Assembly (NCBI GenBank): GCA_013151575.1
Contig: JAADHZ010000169.1
Span: 1-34,430 of the forward strand
Origin: Gammaproteobacteria bacterium
GTDB taxonomy: Bacteria; Pseudomonadota; Gammaproteobacteria; SZUA-152
DNA: 34,430 nt
Direction of reading: 5' to 3'
Shown here: positions 1 to 7,169 of the stretch, piece after piece
Position numbering within the stretch: the first letter of the stretch is position 1
How the letters are laid out: each line of letters begins with the position of its first letter
Program-made: the position numbers and the translations under genes
Notes under the pieces: model-generated
What the model was told of the DNA's origin: nothing
Databases searched by the model: none
The model's input: the letters and a program-made list of their open reading frames with translations, nothing else

Positions 1-382
1 TGCCGATATCCGCATGACCGGGGTGGTGCTGGGTCAACAGGGTTTTGAGGCGTGTGGTCAGCGCATTGATGTGTGAAGAGAGTATGCCTGGTTGCAGGCT
101 GTCTAGCAGTTGGTGGGCGGTCAGTAGGGCATGTGTTTCTTGAGGACTGAACCAGAGGCCGGGCAGTTCGAAGACGCCGTTTTCTTCCGGCTGATAAATA
201 TAGCCGTTACGTTGCCGGTCGTAGATCAGCGGTGCGCCAAGGTTGTCTCGAAGTTGGCGTACCGTGCGCCGCGCGGTGGATTCGGAACATTCCAGTTCGC
301 GCTGGATGGTGGCGCGTGAAACCGGATACCGACTGCTGGCCAGCAGTTGATGCAGTTCGTAGATGCGGTTGAATATATTCAC
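1..382 (-). CDS. WYL-type DNA-binding transcriptional regulator (5' part, runs off left edge)
   Basis: About 127 codons are present; the gene continues beyond base 1. The first 55 or so residues form a winged helix-turn-helix of the HTH_11/DeoR-like kind (ASSRYPVSRATIQRELECSE, then STARRTVRQLRDNLGAPL), followed by the YDRQRNGYIY wing and the FELPGLWFSPQE stretch that opens the WYL region in this family. Proteins of this type bind DNA and sense a ligand, often a nucleic acid or nucleotide, through the WYL domain, which here lies outside the window. The start is the GTG at 382-380; an in-frame TGA a few codons upstream rules out a much earlier start, and AAGG lies about 14 bases upstream. The leader contains the palindromic repeat at 519-695. 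The family call is firm at the HTH; the WYL domain itself is inferred. Confidence 0.75.
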   Translation of the reverse strand, partial: MNIFNRIYELHQLLASSRYPVSRATIQRELECSESTARRTVRQLRDNLGAPLIYDRQRNGYIYQPEENGVFELPGLWFSPQETHALLTAHQLLDSLQPGILSSHINALTTRLKTLLTQHHPGHADIG

Positions 383-518
383 AATGGACTGGCGGCCTTG
401 CTTGCACCGTCAGCAGACATTGTGTGGATAGCCGGGGTGTATGACGGCGCTTCCCAATACAAGCGATAAGATGATTCCGCACAACATCCCCTTGCGGAGA
501 GACGTGGGTGACTGCACA

Positions 519-695
519 TACTAAGGAGTACATTGCTTAGACGACATAACCGGCACCTATTGGCCTGCGCCTTCGTTGGACATTGTGAAAAAATCATCAA
601 CGTATCAGCATAAGCCTGCGGTTTTTTTACAATGCCCGCCTTGTCTCGGCTCAATAGTCGCTCGCCTATGTCGCCCACCAATGTACTCCTTAGTA
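519..695. repeat. 177-bp foldback element with 17-bp perfect inverted ends (MITE-like or paired operators)
   Basis: The ends TACTAAGGAGTACATTG (519-535) and its exact reverse complement (679-695) are perfect over 17 bp. The similarity continues inward as an imperfect palindrome over about 75 bases per arm: CGACATA, CTATTG and CATTGT followed by a run of A recur in matching order on both arms. The whole piece could fold into one long hairpin with a loop near 596-618. It contains no convincing ORF. It is flanked by ACA on both sides (516-518 and 696-698), which could be a 3-bp target duplication or chance. It lies in the leader of the WYL gene and downstream of the XRE gene. The end motif is itself nearly palindromic (TACT-AAGG-AGTA) and recurs upstream of ispG. 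It could be a non-autonomous mobile element, a structured RNA, or two inverted copies of a regulatory region. Confidence 0.65.
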
Positions 696-720
696 ACATT
701 TTCCCTGTTTGCAGCTGCTG

Positions 721-746
721 AAAAATTCACATCAATTTTTCGATGT
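721..746 (-). terminator. Weak possible terminator after the XRE gene
   Basis: On the minus strand a short ACATC...GATGT hairpin follows the XRE stop by about a dozen bases and is followed by GAATTTTTC. The stem is only 5 bp, so termination activity is uncertain. Confidence 0.3.
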
Positions 747-758
747 AGAAATCTGCCG

Positions 759-989
759 TTAATATTTTCGGGTCATCCCCAGGCCACTTAACAACAGGTC
801 GCAGGGATCACACTCCAAGGCTCTGGCGATGCGGCAAAATTCCTGAACGGTGACGGTCCCCACCCCGTGCTCGATGTCACACAACCGGGAGACGGGAAGA
901 TGGCTACTTTCTGCCAAATGGGCAAGTGACAGATCATTCTCTTGTCGATATTGAGTTATATTTTTTCCTGCGGACTCATTCGGTGTCAT
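759..989 (-). CDS. Small XRE-family helix-turn-helix regulator
   Basis: This 76-residue protein is essentially one Cro/C1-type helix-turn-helix. It shows NITQYRQENDLSLAHLAESS, then HLPVSRLCDIEHG and TVTVQEFCRIARALECDPCD, which match the usual order of helices 1-5 (first helix, the turn with recognition helix, then the IARALxxxPxxLL closing helices). No second domain is present. I place the start at the ATG at 989, because GGGAG sits 8 bases upstream; a GTG three codons earlier is possible but overlaps that ribosome-binding site. The gene follows ispG on the same strand with a gap of about 60 bases. A TTGACA lies in the gap without a convincing -10 partner, so co-transcription with ispG is likely. 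Its target is unknown. Confidence 0.75.
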   Translation of the reverse strand: MTPNESAGKNITQYRQENDLSLAHLAESSHLPVSRLCDIEHGVGTVTVQEFCRIARALECDPCDLLLSGLGMTRKY

Positions 990-1051
990 GTTTACCACTC
1001 CCTGTTTTTCGTCATCGCAATGTCAAAAAATTCTGACCCATTCCAAGGATC

Positions 1052-2179
1052 TTAAACCGCCACCGGGTCCTTCCTGTGCTCGGCAGGGGTCTTACGGTCC
1101 TCGATTATTTTCTTTTCATCGTTAGCGATGAGTTTGAAAAGTTCTGACACCAGTTCTTGTTCCGGTACGGTTTTTATCACGATGCCTTTTTTGAAAATAG
1201 CGCCCTTGCCTCGCCCACAACCAATACCGTAATCGGCTTCTCTTGCTTCACCTGCGGCACTTACTGTGCAGCCCATCACTGCAATTTTAAACGGTTCGGT
1301 GAGTGCGGTGGCGCGGTCTTCGACTTCCAGTGCGATGGTTCGAATATCCGCTTCCGCACGACCACAGGATGAGCAGGAGATCACTTCGGGCTCCCCACCT
1401 CGCAAGCCCAGGGTTTTCAATATTGCCTTTGCGACTTTGACCTGTGTGACAGGGTCTTCGTTAATAGAGACGCGCATGGTGTCACCAATGCCTTCGCGCA
1501 ACAGCGTTGATAGTCCAATGGATGTTTTAACGATGCCTGATAACAGTGTTCCGGCATCGGTTACACCGATGTGCAAGGGATAATCAGTTTTTTGAGCGAC
1601 CAGTTGCTGGGCTTCGATGCTGGCCAACACATTTGAGCTTTTTAACGACAGGACAATATTTTCGAAACCTTTCTGTTCAAACAGCGCCAGCCATCGCAGT
1701 GTGGATTCCACCATGGCTTCGGCCGTCGGGTGCCCGTATTTGTTCACCAAATCCCTTTCCAGGGAACCGGCATTAATGCCGATGCGCACGGGAATGCCAG
1801 CCTCTGTCGCTACCCGCAACACGTCGTCAATTTTATCGGCGGCCATATTGCCGGGATTAATGCGGATTTTATCCACGCCGTTTTCAATAGAGCGAATCGC
1901 CAGACGGGCGTTAAAGTGAATATCGGCAATCAGTGGAATATGAATCTGCCGGATGATGTCCGGCAATGCGGCAGCGGCCCTGTCGTCCGGCACAGCCACC
2001 CGGATGATGTCACAACCGACATCTTCCAACGCCAGTATTTGCGCGACGGTGCCGTCAACATCGTGCGTTTTTGTCACGCACATTGACTGAATGGCAATTG
2101 GGTTGCCGCCGCCAATGTTGACATTGCCTATAGCGATTTCTCGTGTAATTTTTCGTGAGGGTTTTCGTGTGGCGTCCAT
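1052..2179 (-). CDS. ispG: 4-hydroxy-3-methylbut-2-enyl-diphosphate synthase (IspG/GcpE), divergent
   Basis: IspG reduces methylerythritol cyclodiphosphate to HMBPP in the MEP isoprenoid pathway, using a [4Fe-4S] cluster. The 375-residue length is normal. The N-terminal TIM-barrel part carries IQSMCVTKTHD, LIADIHFN and KIRINPGN. The C-terminal iron-sulphur part keeps the cluster ligands Cys269 and Cys272 (ISCSSCGR), Cys304 (VMGC) and the acidic ligand Glu311. The loop between Cys304 and Glu311 is odd: the usual GCVVNGPGEA reads GCTVSAAGEA, so the Asn-Gly-Pro of the family is Ser-Ala-Ala. AAGGAG lies 7 bases before the ATG at 2179. The gene is followed by an XRE regulator rather than the usual rodZ/hisS neighbours, so it may be an extra or transferred copy. 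The family is certain; whether it is the housekeeping copy is not. Confidence 0.93.
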   Translation of the reverse strand: MDATRKPSRKITREIAIGNVNIGGGNPIAIQSMCVTKTHDVDGTVAQILALEDVGCDIIRVAVPDDRAAAALPDIIRQIHIPLIADIHFNARLAIRSIENGVDKIRINPGNMAADKIDDVLRVATEAGIPVRIGINAGSLERDLVNKYGHPTAEAMVESTLRWLALFEQKGFENIVLSLKSSNVLASIEAQQLVAQKTDYPLHIGVTDAGTLLSGIVKTSIGLSTLLREGIGDTMRVSINEDPVTQVKVAKAILKTLGLRGGEPEVISCSSCGRAEADIRTIALEVEDRATALTEPFKIAVMGCTVSAAGEAREADYGIGCGRGKGAIFKKGIVIKTVPEQELVSELFKLIANDEKKIIEDRKTPAEHRKDPVAV

Positions 2180-2244
2180 TCACTGCTCCTTCCATAGATA
2201 TGCGGCATCAATTTGTGGCGGTTCGTTGGAATATTTCCCTATTT

Positions 2245-2261
2245 TTACTAAAGAGTACAAT
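2245..2261. promoter_or_regulatory. Copy of the TACTAA-GAGTAC motif upstream of ispG
   Basis: TTACTAAAGAGTACAAT matches the inner-facing end of the 519-695 palindrome at 15 of 17 positions when compared with TTACTAAGGAGTACATT. It lies 66-82 bases upstream of the ispG start. The core TACT-AAAG-AGTA is nearly palindromic, as expected for a dimeric regulator. Binding is not shown; the XRE and WYL proteins nearby are the obvious candidates. Confidence 0.35.
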
Positions 2262-2280
2262 GTGAATTAAGCGCTAAATC

Positions 2281-2301
2281 GCCATATTTTCAGCATATGG
2301 C
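2281..2301. other. Short hairpin between the REP remnant and ispG
   Basis: GCCATAT and ATATGGC form a 7-bp stem around a 7-base loop. There is no clear T-run on either side, so its role is unknown. Confidence 0.4.
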
Positions 2302-2335
2302 AGCAAAATCGGGATAATTCTACAGTTGGTCGGGG

Positions 2336-2388
2336 AGGCATTGCCCACCAATTGCGCCTTGTTTAACCTGTAATGGTGGGCAATGCCT
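2336..2388. repeat. Decayed REP pair (BIME-like)
   Basis: AGGCATTGCCCACCA (2336-2350) and its exact reverse complement (2374-2388) form a 15-bp inverted repeat with a 23-base spacer. Each arm contains a TGCCCACC or GGTGGGCA half like the intact REP hairpins around 26395-27286, and the spacer begins with ATTGCGC as in the 26395-26464 pair. The outer GTAG heads are lost. It looks like an old copy of the same repeat family. Confidence 0.6.
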
Positions 2389-2463
2389 TTATGCCCTTGG
2401 GTGCACCTTACAGATGAGGAAACTGATTGTTTTGTGGTAATCCTGGAATCCTGAACGCAAAGG

Positions 2464-2527
2464 TCGCAAAAAAACAATAAACAACCCCGCAGCAAGCTAT
2501 CTCGACTTCGCTACGCGAAGCGGGGTT
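2464..2527 (-). terminator. Intrinsic terminator of rlmD
   Basis: Read on the minus strand, AACCCCGC (from 2527) pairs with GCGGGGTT (to 2483), with an inner CTTCGC...GCGAAG hairpin, and is followed by GTTTATTGTTTTTTT. It lies about 70 bases after the rlmD stop. The perfect 8-bp outer stem plus the T-rich tail supports termination of the cysM-rlmD transcript. Confidence 0.6.
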
Positions 2528-2598
2528 ATTACACTGCCAGTGGCTATATAGGACAAATTCCACCCGTAATGCAACTCATAACGGGGTGCAATGATATA

Positions 2599-3939
2599 TC
2601 AGCTTTTTGTCAACAGGGCGATGGATTCAACGTGGCCGGTGTGGGGAAACATGTCCATGACGCCAGCACTCACCAACGTATAACCCTGCTGATCCACGAG
2701 CGTGCCAATGTCGCGCGCCAGCGTGGCCGGGTCGCAGGACACATAAACGATGCGGGAAGCATGTGGCTTGGGCAGGTTTTTCACCACCATCGGCGCACCA
2801 CTGCGCGGCGGGTCCAGCAACAGCTTGTTGAAGCCTTCGCGATACCAGGGCTCGGCGGGCAGGTCGCCGTTGAGGTCGGCAGCATGGAATGCCACATTGT
2901 CGATGCCGTTGCGCTGGGCGTTTTCCCGTGCACGAGCCACCAGTCCGGCGTCGCCCTCCACGCCCACCACGGCACCAGCCCGCCGCGCCAGTGGCAGGGA
3001 AAAATTGCCGAGGCCGCAAAATAGGTCCAGCACCCGGTCCTCCGGCTGCGGGTCTAGCAACTCGATGGTACGAGCGATCATCTGCCGATTCAGCTCGGCG
3101 TTGACCTGGGTGAAATCGGTGGGCCGAAATTGCATGTCCACGTCATGCGCCGGGAGTCGATATCCGAGCTGAGTATTGGCGCTTTCTTCACCCTCGGGCC
3201 ACAGGCGTGACACGGTTTTGGGGCCACCGGACTGGAGGAAAATAATCAATTGATGCTCTTGGCCAAAGGCGCGCAGCCGTTCGAGGTCAGCCTCGCTCAG
3301 CTCGGCGAGATGCCGGAACACCAGGGCTACGTTGTCATCACCCACGGCCACTTCAATCTGGGGAATTTTATCGCGGATACTGAGTGCGCCGATCAATGCT
3401 GCCAGCTCACCGATGCGCTCACCCACGCTAGGATGCAATACTTCACAGCGTTTGATATCCGCCAGAAACGAGCTGCTGCGCTCACGAAAGCCCACCCGCA
3501 CCACTTGCTCCCGGCGCATGAAGGCGACACCGAGCCGAGCCTTGCGGCGATAACCCCAGGCAGGCCCTGTCAACGGCGGCAACACCGTCTGCGGTTGTAC
3601 GTGGCCAATGTTTTTCAGGTTATCCAGCAGACGTTGCTGCTTGTGAAGAATCTGCTGCTCGGGGGACAGGTGTTGCAGGCTGCAACCACCGCACACACCA
3701 AAATGGGCGCAACGCGGTTCAATGCGCAGCGGCGAAGGCTTGATGACCTCCACCACGTCCCCTTCGTCGAACTTGCTGCGGGTGCGGCAGTAACGAAACA
3801 CCACCTCCTCTTCCGGGAGTGCGCGATGCACGAACACCACTTTGCCAGCCACGTGACAAATGCCACGGCCGTCGTGGGATAGGGATTCGATCACCGCTTG
3901 GCGCGGTTCGGGGCGTTTTTTGTTACGACGTCGAGACAT
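2599..3939 (-). CDS. rlmD: 23S rRNA (uracil-1939-C5)-methyltransferase RlmD/RumA
   Basis: RlmD uses S-adenosylmethionine to make m5U1939 in 23S rRNA. The 446-residue protein has an N-terminal TRAM domain (about 12-66, with SHDGRGICHVAGKVVFV), the four iron-sulphur cysteines Cys77, Cys83, Cys86 (RCAHFGVCGGC) and Cys165, the SAM-binding LDLFCGLGNFSLPLA (about 304-318), the LLLDPPR motif near 373, and the catalytic cysteine Cys402 in SCDPATLARD. All key residues of the TrmA/RumA family are present. It lies 84 bases downstream of cysM on the same strand, an arrangement common in Pseudomonas-like gammaproteobacteria, where relA often follows; here ispG and a REP remnant follow instead. Confidence 0.96.
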   Translation of the reverse strand: MSRRRNKKRPEPRQAVIESLSHDGRGICHVAGKVVFVHRALPEEEVVFRYCRTRSKFDEGDVVEVIKPSPLRIEPRCAHFGVCGGCSLQHLSPEQQILHKQQRLLDNLKNIGHVQPQTVLPPLTGPAWGYRRKARLGVAFMRREQVVRVGFRERSSSFLADIKRCEVLHPSVGERIGELAALIGALSIRDKIPQIEVAVGDDNVALVFRHLAELSEADLERLRAFGQEHQLIIFLQSGGPKTVSRLWPEGEESANTQLGYRLPAHDVDMQFRPTDFTQVNAELNRQMIARTIELLDPQPEDRVLDLFCGLGNFSLPLARRAGAVVGVEGDAGLVARARENAQRNGIDNVAFHAADLNGDLPAEPWYREGFNKLLLDPPRSGAPMVVKNLPKPHASRIVYVSCDPATLARDIGTLVDQQGYTLVSAGVMDMFPHTGHVESIALLTKS

Positions 3940-4023
3940 GATTTATGGCGTTTTCCAACGGTGGGTTATAAAAAGGAAGAGCGGCGGACTGTTTTTCAGT
4001 GCCGTCCCGGCAACATCGCATTG

Positions 4024-4914
4024 TCATGCCGGAAACACGTTGGTAGACAGGTAACGGTCACCCCGGTCGCAAATAATGACTACGATCACGGCGTTTTCCA
4101 CCTGTGCCGACAGTGCCAGAGCAGCAGCCACGGCGCCACCCGACGACACGCCGGCGAAAATGCCTTCCTGCGAGGCTAAAGCGCGGGTGGTGTGCTCCGC
4201 GTCTTCCTGAGTCACATCAAGAATGCGATCCACCCGCTCAGCTTCGTAAATTTTCGGCAGGTAGGCCTCGGGCCAGCGGCGGATACCGGGAATACTCGCC
4301 CCTTCGCTGGGCTGCACACCCACAATTTGGATCTCGGAATTGTGCTCCTTGAAAAACCGCGAGCACCCCATAATGGTGCCGGTGGTGCCCATGGCGCTGA
4401 CGAAGTGGGTGATGCGATTGTCCGTGTCCCGTAGGATCTCCCGCGCGGTGGCCTCGTAGTGGGCCTGTGGGTTGTCGGGGTTGGCGAACTGATCCAGCAC
4501 CCGCCCCTGGCCGTCCTTTTGCATCTGTAGCGCCAGATCGCGGGCACCTTCCATGCCCAGCTCCTTCGACACCAGCACGATATCTGCACCGTAAGCCTTC
4601 ATGGCCCCGCGACGTTCCACGCTCATGTGCTCCGGCATAATCAAGGTCATACGATACCCCTTGATGGCTGCTGCCATGGCCAGGGCAATACCGGTGTTGC
4701 CGCTAGTCGCCTCGATGAGCCGGTCCCCGGGTTTCAGCTCCCCTCTCTCCTCGGCATGCTGGATCATGCTCATGGCCGGACGATCCTTCACCGAACCGGC
4801 GGGGTTGTTGCCCTCCAGTTTGGCCAGCAAGGTATTGCTGGTTTCGCCGGGCAAGCGCTGTAGGCGCACCAGCGGGGTGTTACCGATAAAGGACTCAATG
4901 GTGGGGAAGCTCAT
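4024..4914 (-). CDS. cysM: Cysteine synthase B (O-acetylserine sulfhydrylase, PLP enzyme)
   Basis: CysM makes cysteine, or S-sulfocysteine from thiosulfate, from O-acetylserine. The 296-residue protein carries the PLP lysine Lys43 in NNPAGSVKDRPA and the substrate loop TSGNTG (70-75). The C-terminal phosphate-binding glycine and serine stretch is FAGVSSGGAVAA. The short length and the SFPTIESFIGNTPLVRLQR start are typical of the CysM rather than the CysK branch. The ATG at 4914 is preceded by GGAAACCCC. rlmD follows on the same strand. A possible promoter (TTGAAG, 18 bases, CATTAT) lies upstream, in the gap shared with the divergent TonB operon. Confidence 0.95.
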   Translation of the reverse strand: MSFPTIESFIGNTPLVRLQRLPGETSNTLLAKLEGNNPAGSVKDRPAMSMIQHAEERGELKPGDRLIEATSGNTGIALAMAAAIKGYRMTLIMPEHMSVERRGAMKAYGADIVLVSKELGMEGARDLALQMQKDGQGRVLDQFANPDNPQAHYEATAREILRDTDNRITHFVSAMGTTGTIMGCSRFFKEHNSEIQIVGVQPSEGASIPGIRRWPEAYLPKIYEAERVDRILDVTQEDAEHTTRALASQEGIFAGVSSGGAVAAALALSAQVENAVIVVIICDRGDRYLSTNVFPA

Positions 4915-5004
4915 GGGGTTTCCAGGCGGTGAGTAGCGAGCCGCATAATGTCACCGTTTAACCCGTTTCTTCAAGGGTTGGGGCAAGATCGTAACGAATA
5001 AGCC

Positions 5005-5013
5005 TGATAGAAT
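5005..5013 (+). promoter_or_regulatory. Candidate extended -10 promoter for the TonB-SBP-kinase operon
   Basis: TGATAGAAT is an extended -10 (TGn plus TAGAAT, five of six consensus bases). No good -35 is visible at the usual spacing. Transcription from about 5020 would give a leader of roughly 115 bases containing a GTGCGG/CCGCAC stem at 5066-5099. Confidence 0.35.
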
Positions 5014-5133
5014 CGCGCAAATACTGGCAGGCGGGAGGCTTGGTTATCCACATTCCTGGCGGATGGTGCGGAGGGGAATTTGCCCGCATGCCGCCGCACA
5101 CAGACTCACGGCGAAGATTTCCCTAATGAATCC

Positions 5134-7152
5134 ATGAATACGTCACGTCACCGTTTTGCATTTTTTACCGCGCTTTTTTTAGCGCCCGTGTTTTCAGTCA
5201 CGGTGCTGGCCGACACCGTTCAGCTCCCGGAGCTTCCAAGCTTCACGGACGACGATTTTTTATCCGGCATTCCCGTCGTGCTCACCGCCACCCGCCTGGC
5301 CCAGCCATTGAGCGAAGCTCCCGCCGCCATGACCGTCATTGACAGGGAAATGATCAACGCCTCCGGGGCACGGGACGTAGCCCATCTGTTTCGGCTGGTG
5401 CCGGGCTTCATGGTAAGCCAAGACAATGGACACATGCCCATTGTCGCTTACCACGGGCTGACCTCAGAATACGTCAATCGATTGCAGGTTTTGGTGGACG
5501 GCCGCTCGGTGTATTCACCGCTGTTCGGCGGGGCGGACTGGAGCAACCTGCCGCTGGTGCTTGACGATATCGAACGCATCGAAGTCATCCGTGGCCCCAA
5601 TGCCGCCAGCTACGGCAGCAACTCTTTTTTGAGCGTCATCAACATCATCACCCGACATGCCTCCGAAACCACAGGGCAATTTTTTCGCGCCACACGCGGC
5701 AGCAACGGCATCAAAAATGGCGTTTATCGCTTCGGTGATTCCACGCAAAACGCCGACTACCGGCTCACCCTGGCCTCGCATGGAGATAGTGGCCTAGTGA
5801 CCCGCGCCGACGACCATCGCATCCATAATCTGCGGGGACGTGCCGATATGCAGCTCAGCGAGCGCGATACCCTGCTGCTGCAAACCGGCATCAGCAAAGG
5901 CATGCGGGAAATAGACTCAATGTCCCTGAACGCCGTGGAAGACCGAAAAATTCTCATGCAGTTTGAACAAGTACGCTGGCAACATCAGATAGGCGCCAAC
6001 GACGCATTAAGTGTGCAATTTTTCCACACACTTGAAGACACCGACGAAGTTTTCGACGTTACGATTCAGCCCCCGTTGGGGCGCATCATTCGGAATGCCT
6101 CCAACCGCGCCGAACGGTTTGACCTTGAAGTGCAACACACCCTGCAATTATCACCGCAGGCGCGTCTGGTATGGGGTGGTGGTCTGCGCCAGGATTCCGC
6201 CCAGGGACCACAAATTTTCAACACCAACCCCGCCACAATGCAAACGGGAAATAACCGCAAATTTTACAATAAGGTTTTCCGTAGTTTCGCCAATATCGAA
6301 ACTCGCCTGCGCACTGACCTCACCCTGAACACCGGGGCCATGCTGGAAAAATCCACCCTGGCCGCCACGGCGTTATCCCCCCGTATCGGTGCAAATTATT
6401 TCATCACCCCGCAGCAATCCGTGCGCTTGATATACAGCCAAGCCACGCGTACCCCCAGCCTCAATGAGGCCCGATCAAACTATCGGATACCGGTTGAAGG
6501 CCCCCCCAGCTTCATCACCACCGTGTGGGTCGGCAACCCACAACTGAAGGTAGAAAAAATCACATCTTATGAACTGGGATACCATGCCAATCTCAACCGG
6601 CAACGCACCGTGTTGGACATAAAGGCATACCATGAACATCTGCGCGACCTCATCACCGTGGAAGGCAACAGCGTATCCGACCCCAGTGACCTTTTGGATC
6701 GCAAACATTTTGTGTACGACAATTTAACCGATGCCGACATCACCGGCCTGGAAATTGCGCTGGATATTCGGCCCACCCGACATACTCGCTTCGTGCTTTC
6801 CCATTCCAGCAACAAGATCAAAAGCACCAACCCCAATATCAGCTCTGCCAAGCTGGCGCAATCTTCACCGAAACACATCACATCCCTGCTGGCCATTGCA
6901 CGCCTGCCCGGAGGCTTCAACAGCAGCATCAGTTATTACAGCGTCAGCAAAAGCAATGGCCTGGGTTCAGGCGATGGAGTAAAACGATATAAAACCGCAA
7001 ATTTACGACTGGCGTACCCCTTCACCTGGGGTAGCGCACGCGGCGAAATTTCCTGGGTGTATGAAAACCTCGGCGGCGACTATAAGAACTGGCGCCAAGA
7101 CAACACCATGACCGCACAGCATTACGTGAGCATTTTTCTGTACTTGGATTAG
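5134..7152 (+). CDS. TonB-dependent outer-membrane receptor (BtuB/FepA-like fold)
   Basis: A 673-residue outer-membrane protein. Residues 1-26 (MNTSRHRF, a hydrophobic stretch, then VTVLA) form a signal peptide. A plug domain follows (about 45-170) with VVLTATRLAQPLSEAPAAMT, SGARDVAHLFRLVPGF, QVLVDGRSVYSPLFGG and DIERIEVIRGPNAASYGSNS, all classic plug motifs. The rest is alternating barrel strands, including SPRIGANYFITPQQSVRLIY and VEKITSYELGYH. I chose the ATG at 5134 because it begins the signal peptide; the longer reading frame from a TTG at 5080 adds 18 implausible residues. The substrate is unknown: no riboswitch or Fur box was recognised. The protein ends in LYLD rather than the usual aromatic residue. 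It begins an operon with a binding protein 17 bases downstream and a hybrid kinase. Confidence 0.9.
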   Translation: MNTSRHRFAFFTALFLAPVFSVTVLADTVQLPELPSFTDDDFLSGIPVVLTATRLAQPLSEAPAAMTVIDREMINASGARDVAHLFRLVPGFMVSQDNGHMPIVAYHGLTSEYVNRLQVLVDGRSVYSPLFGGADWSNLPLVLDDIERIEVIRGPNAASYGSNSFLSVINIITRHASETTGQFFRATRGSNGIKNGVYRFGDSTQNADYRLTLASHGDSGLVTRADDHRIHNLRGRADMQLSERDTLLLQTGISKGMREIDSMSLNAVEDRKILMQFEQVRWQHQIGANDALSVQFFHTLEDTDEVFDVTIQPPLGRIIRNASNRAERFDLEVQHTLQLSPQARLVWGGGLRQDSAQGPQIFNTNPATMQTGNNRKFYNKVFRSFANIETRLRTDLTLNTGAMLEKSTLAATALSPRIGANYFITPQQSVRLIYSQATRTPSLNEARSNYRIPVEGPPSFITTVWVGNPQLKVEKITSYELGYHANLNRQRTVLDIKAYHEHLRDLITVEGNSVSDPSDLLDRKHFVYDNLTDADITGLEIALDIRPTRHTRFVLSHSSNKIKSTNPNISSAKLAQSSPKHITSLLAIARLPGGFNSSISYYSVSKSNGLGSGDGVKRYKTANLRLAYPFTWGSARGEISWVYENLGGDYKNWRQDNTMTAQHYVSIFLYLD

Positions 7153-7169
7153 CAAAAATTCCCGCAAAT

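Noticed and set aside
5014-5133. Cobalamin riboswitch before the TonB-dependent receptor
   Set aside because: The leader has a GTGCGG/CCGCAC stem but neither the B12 box nor the GCCACTG core.
5080-5133. Earlier start of the TonB receptor at a TTG
   Set aside because: It would add 18 non-hydrophobic residues before a normal signal peptide and lies within a leader hairpin.
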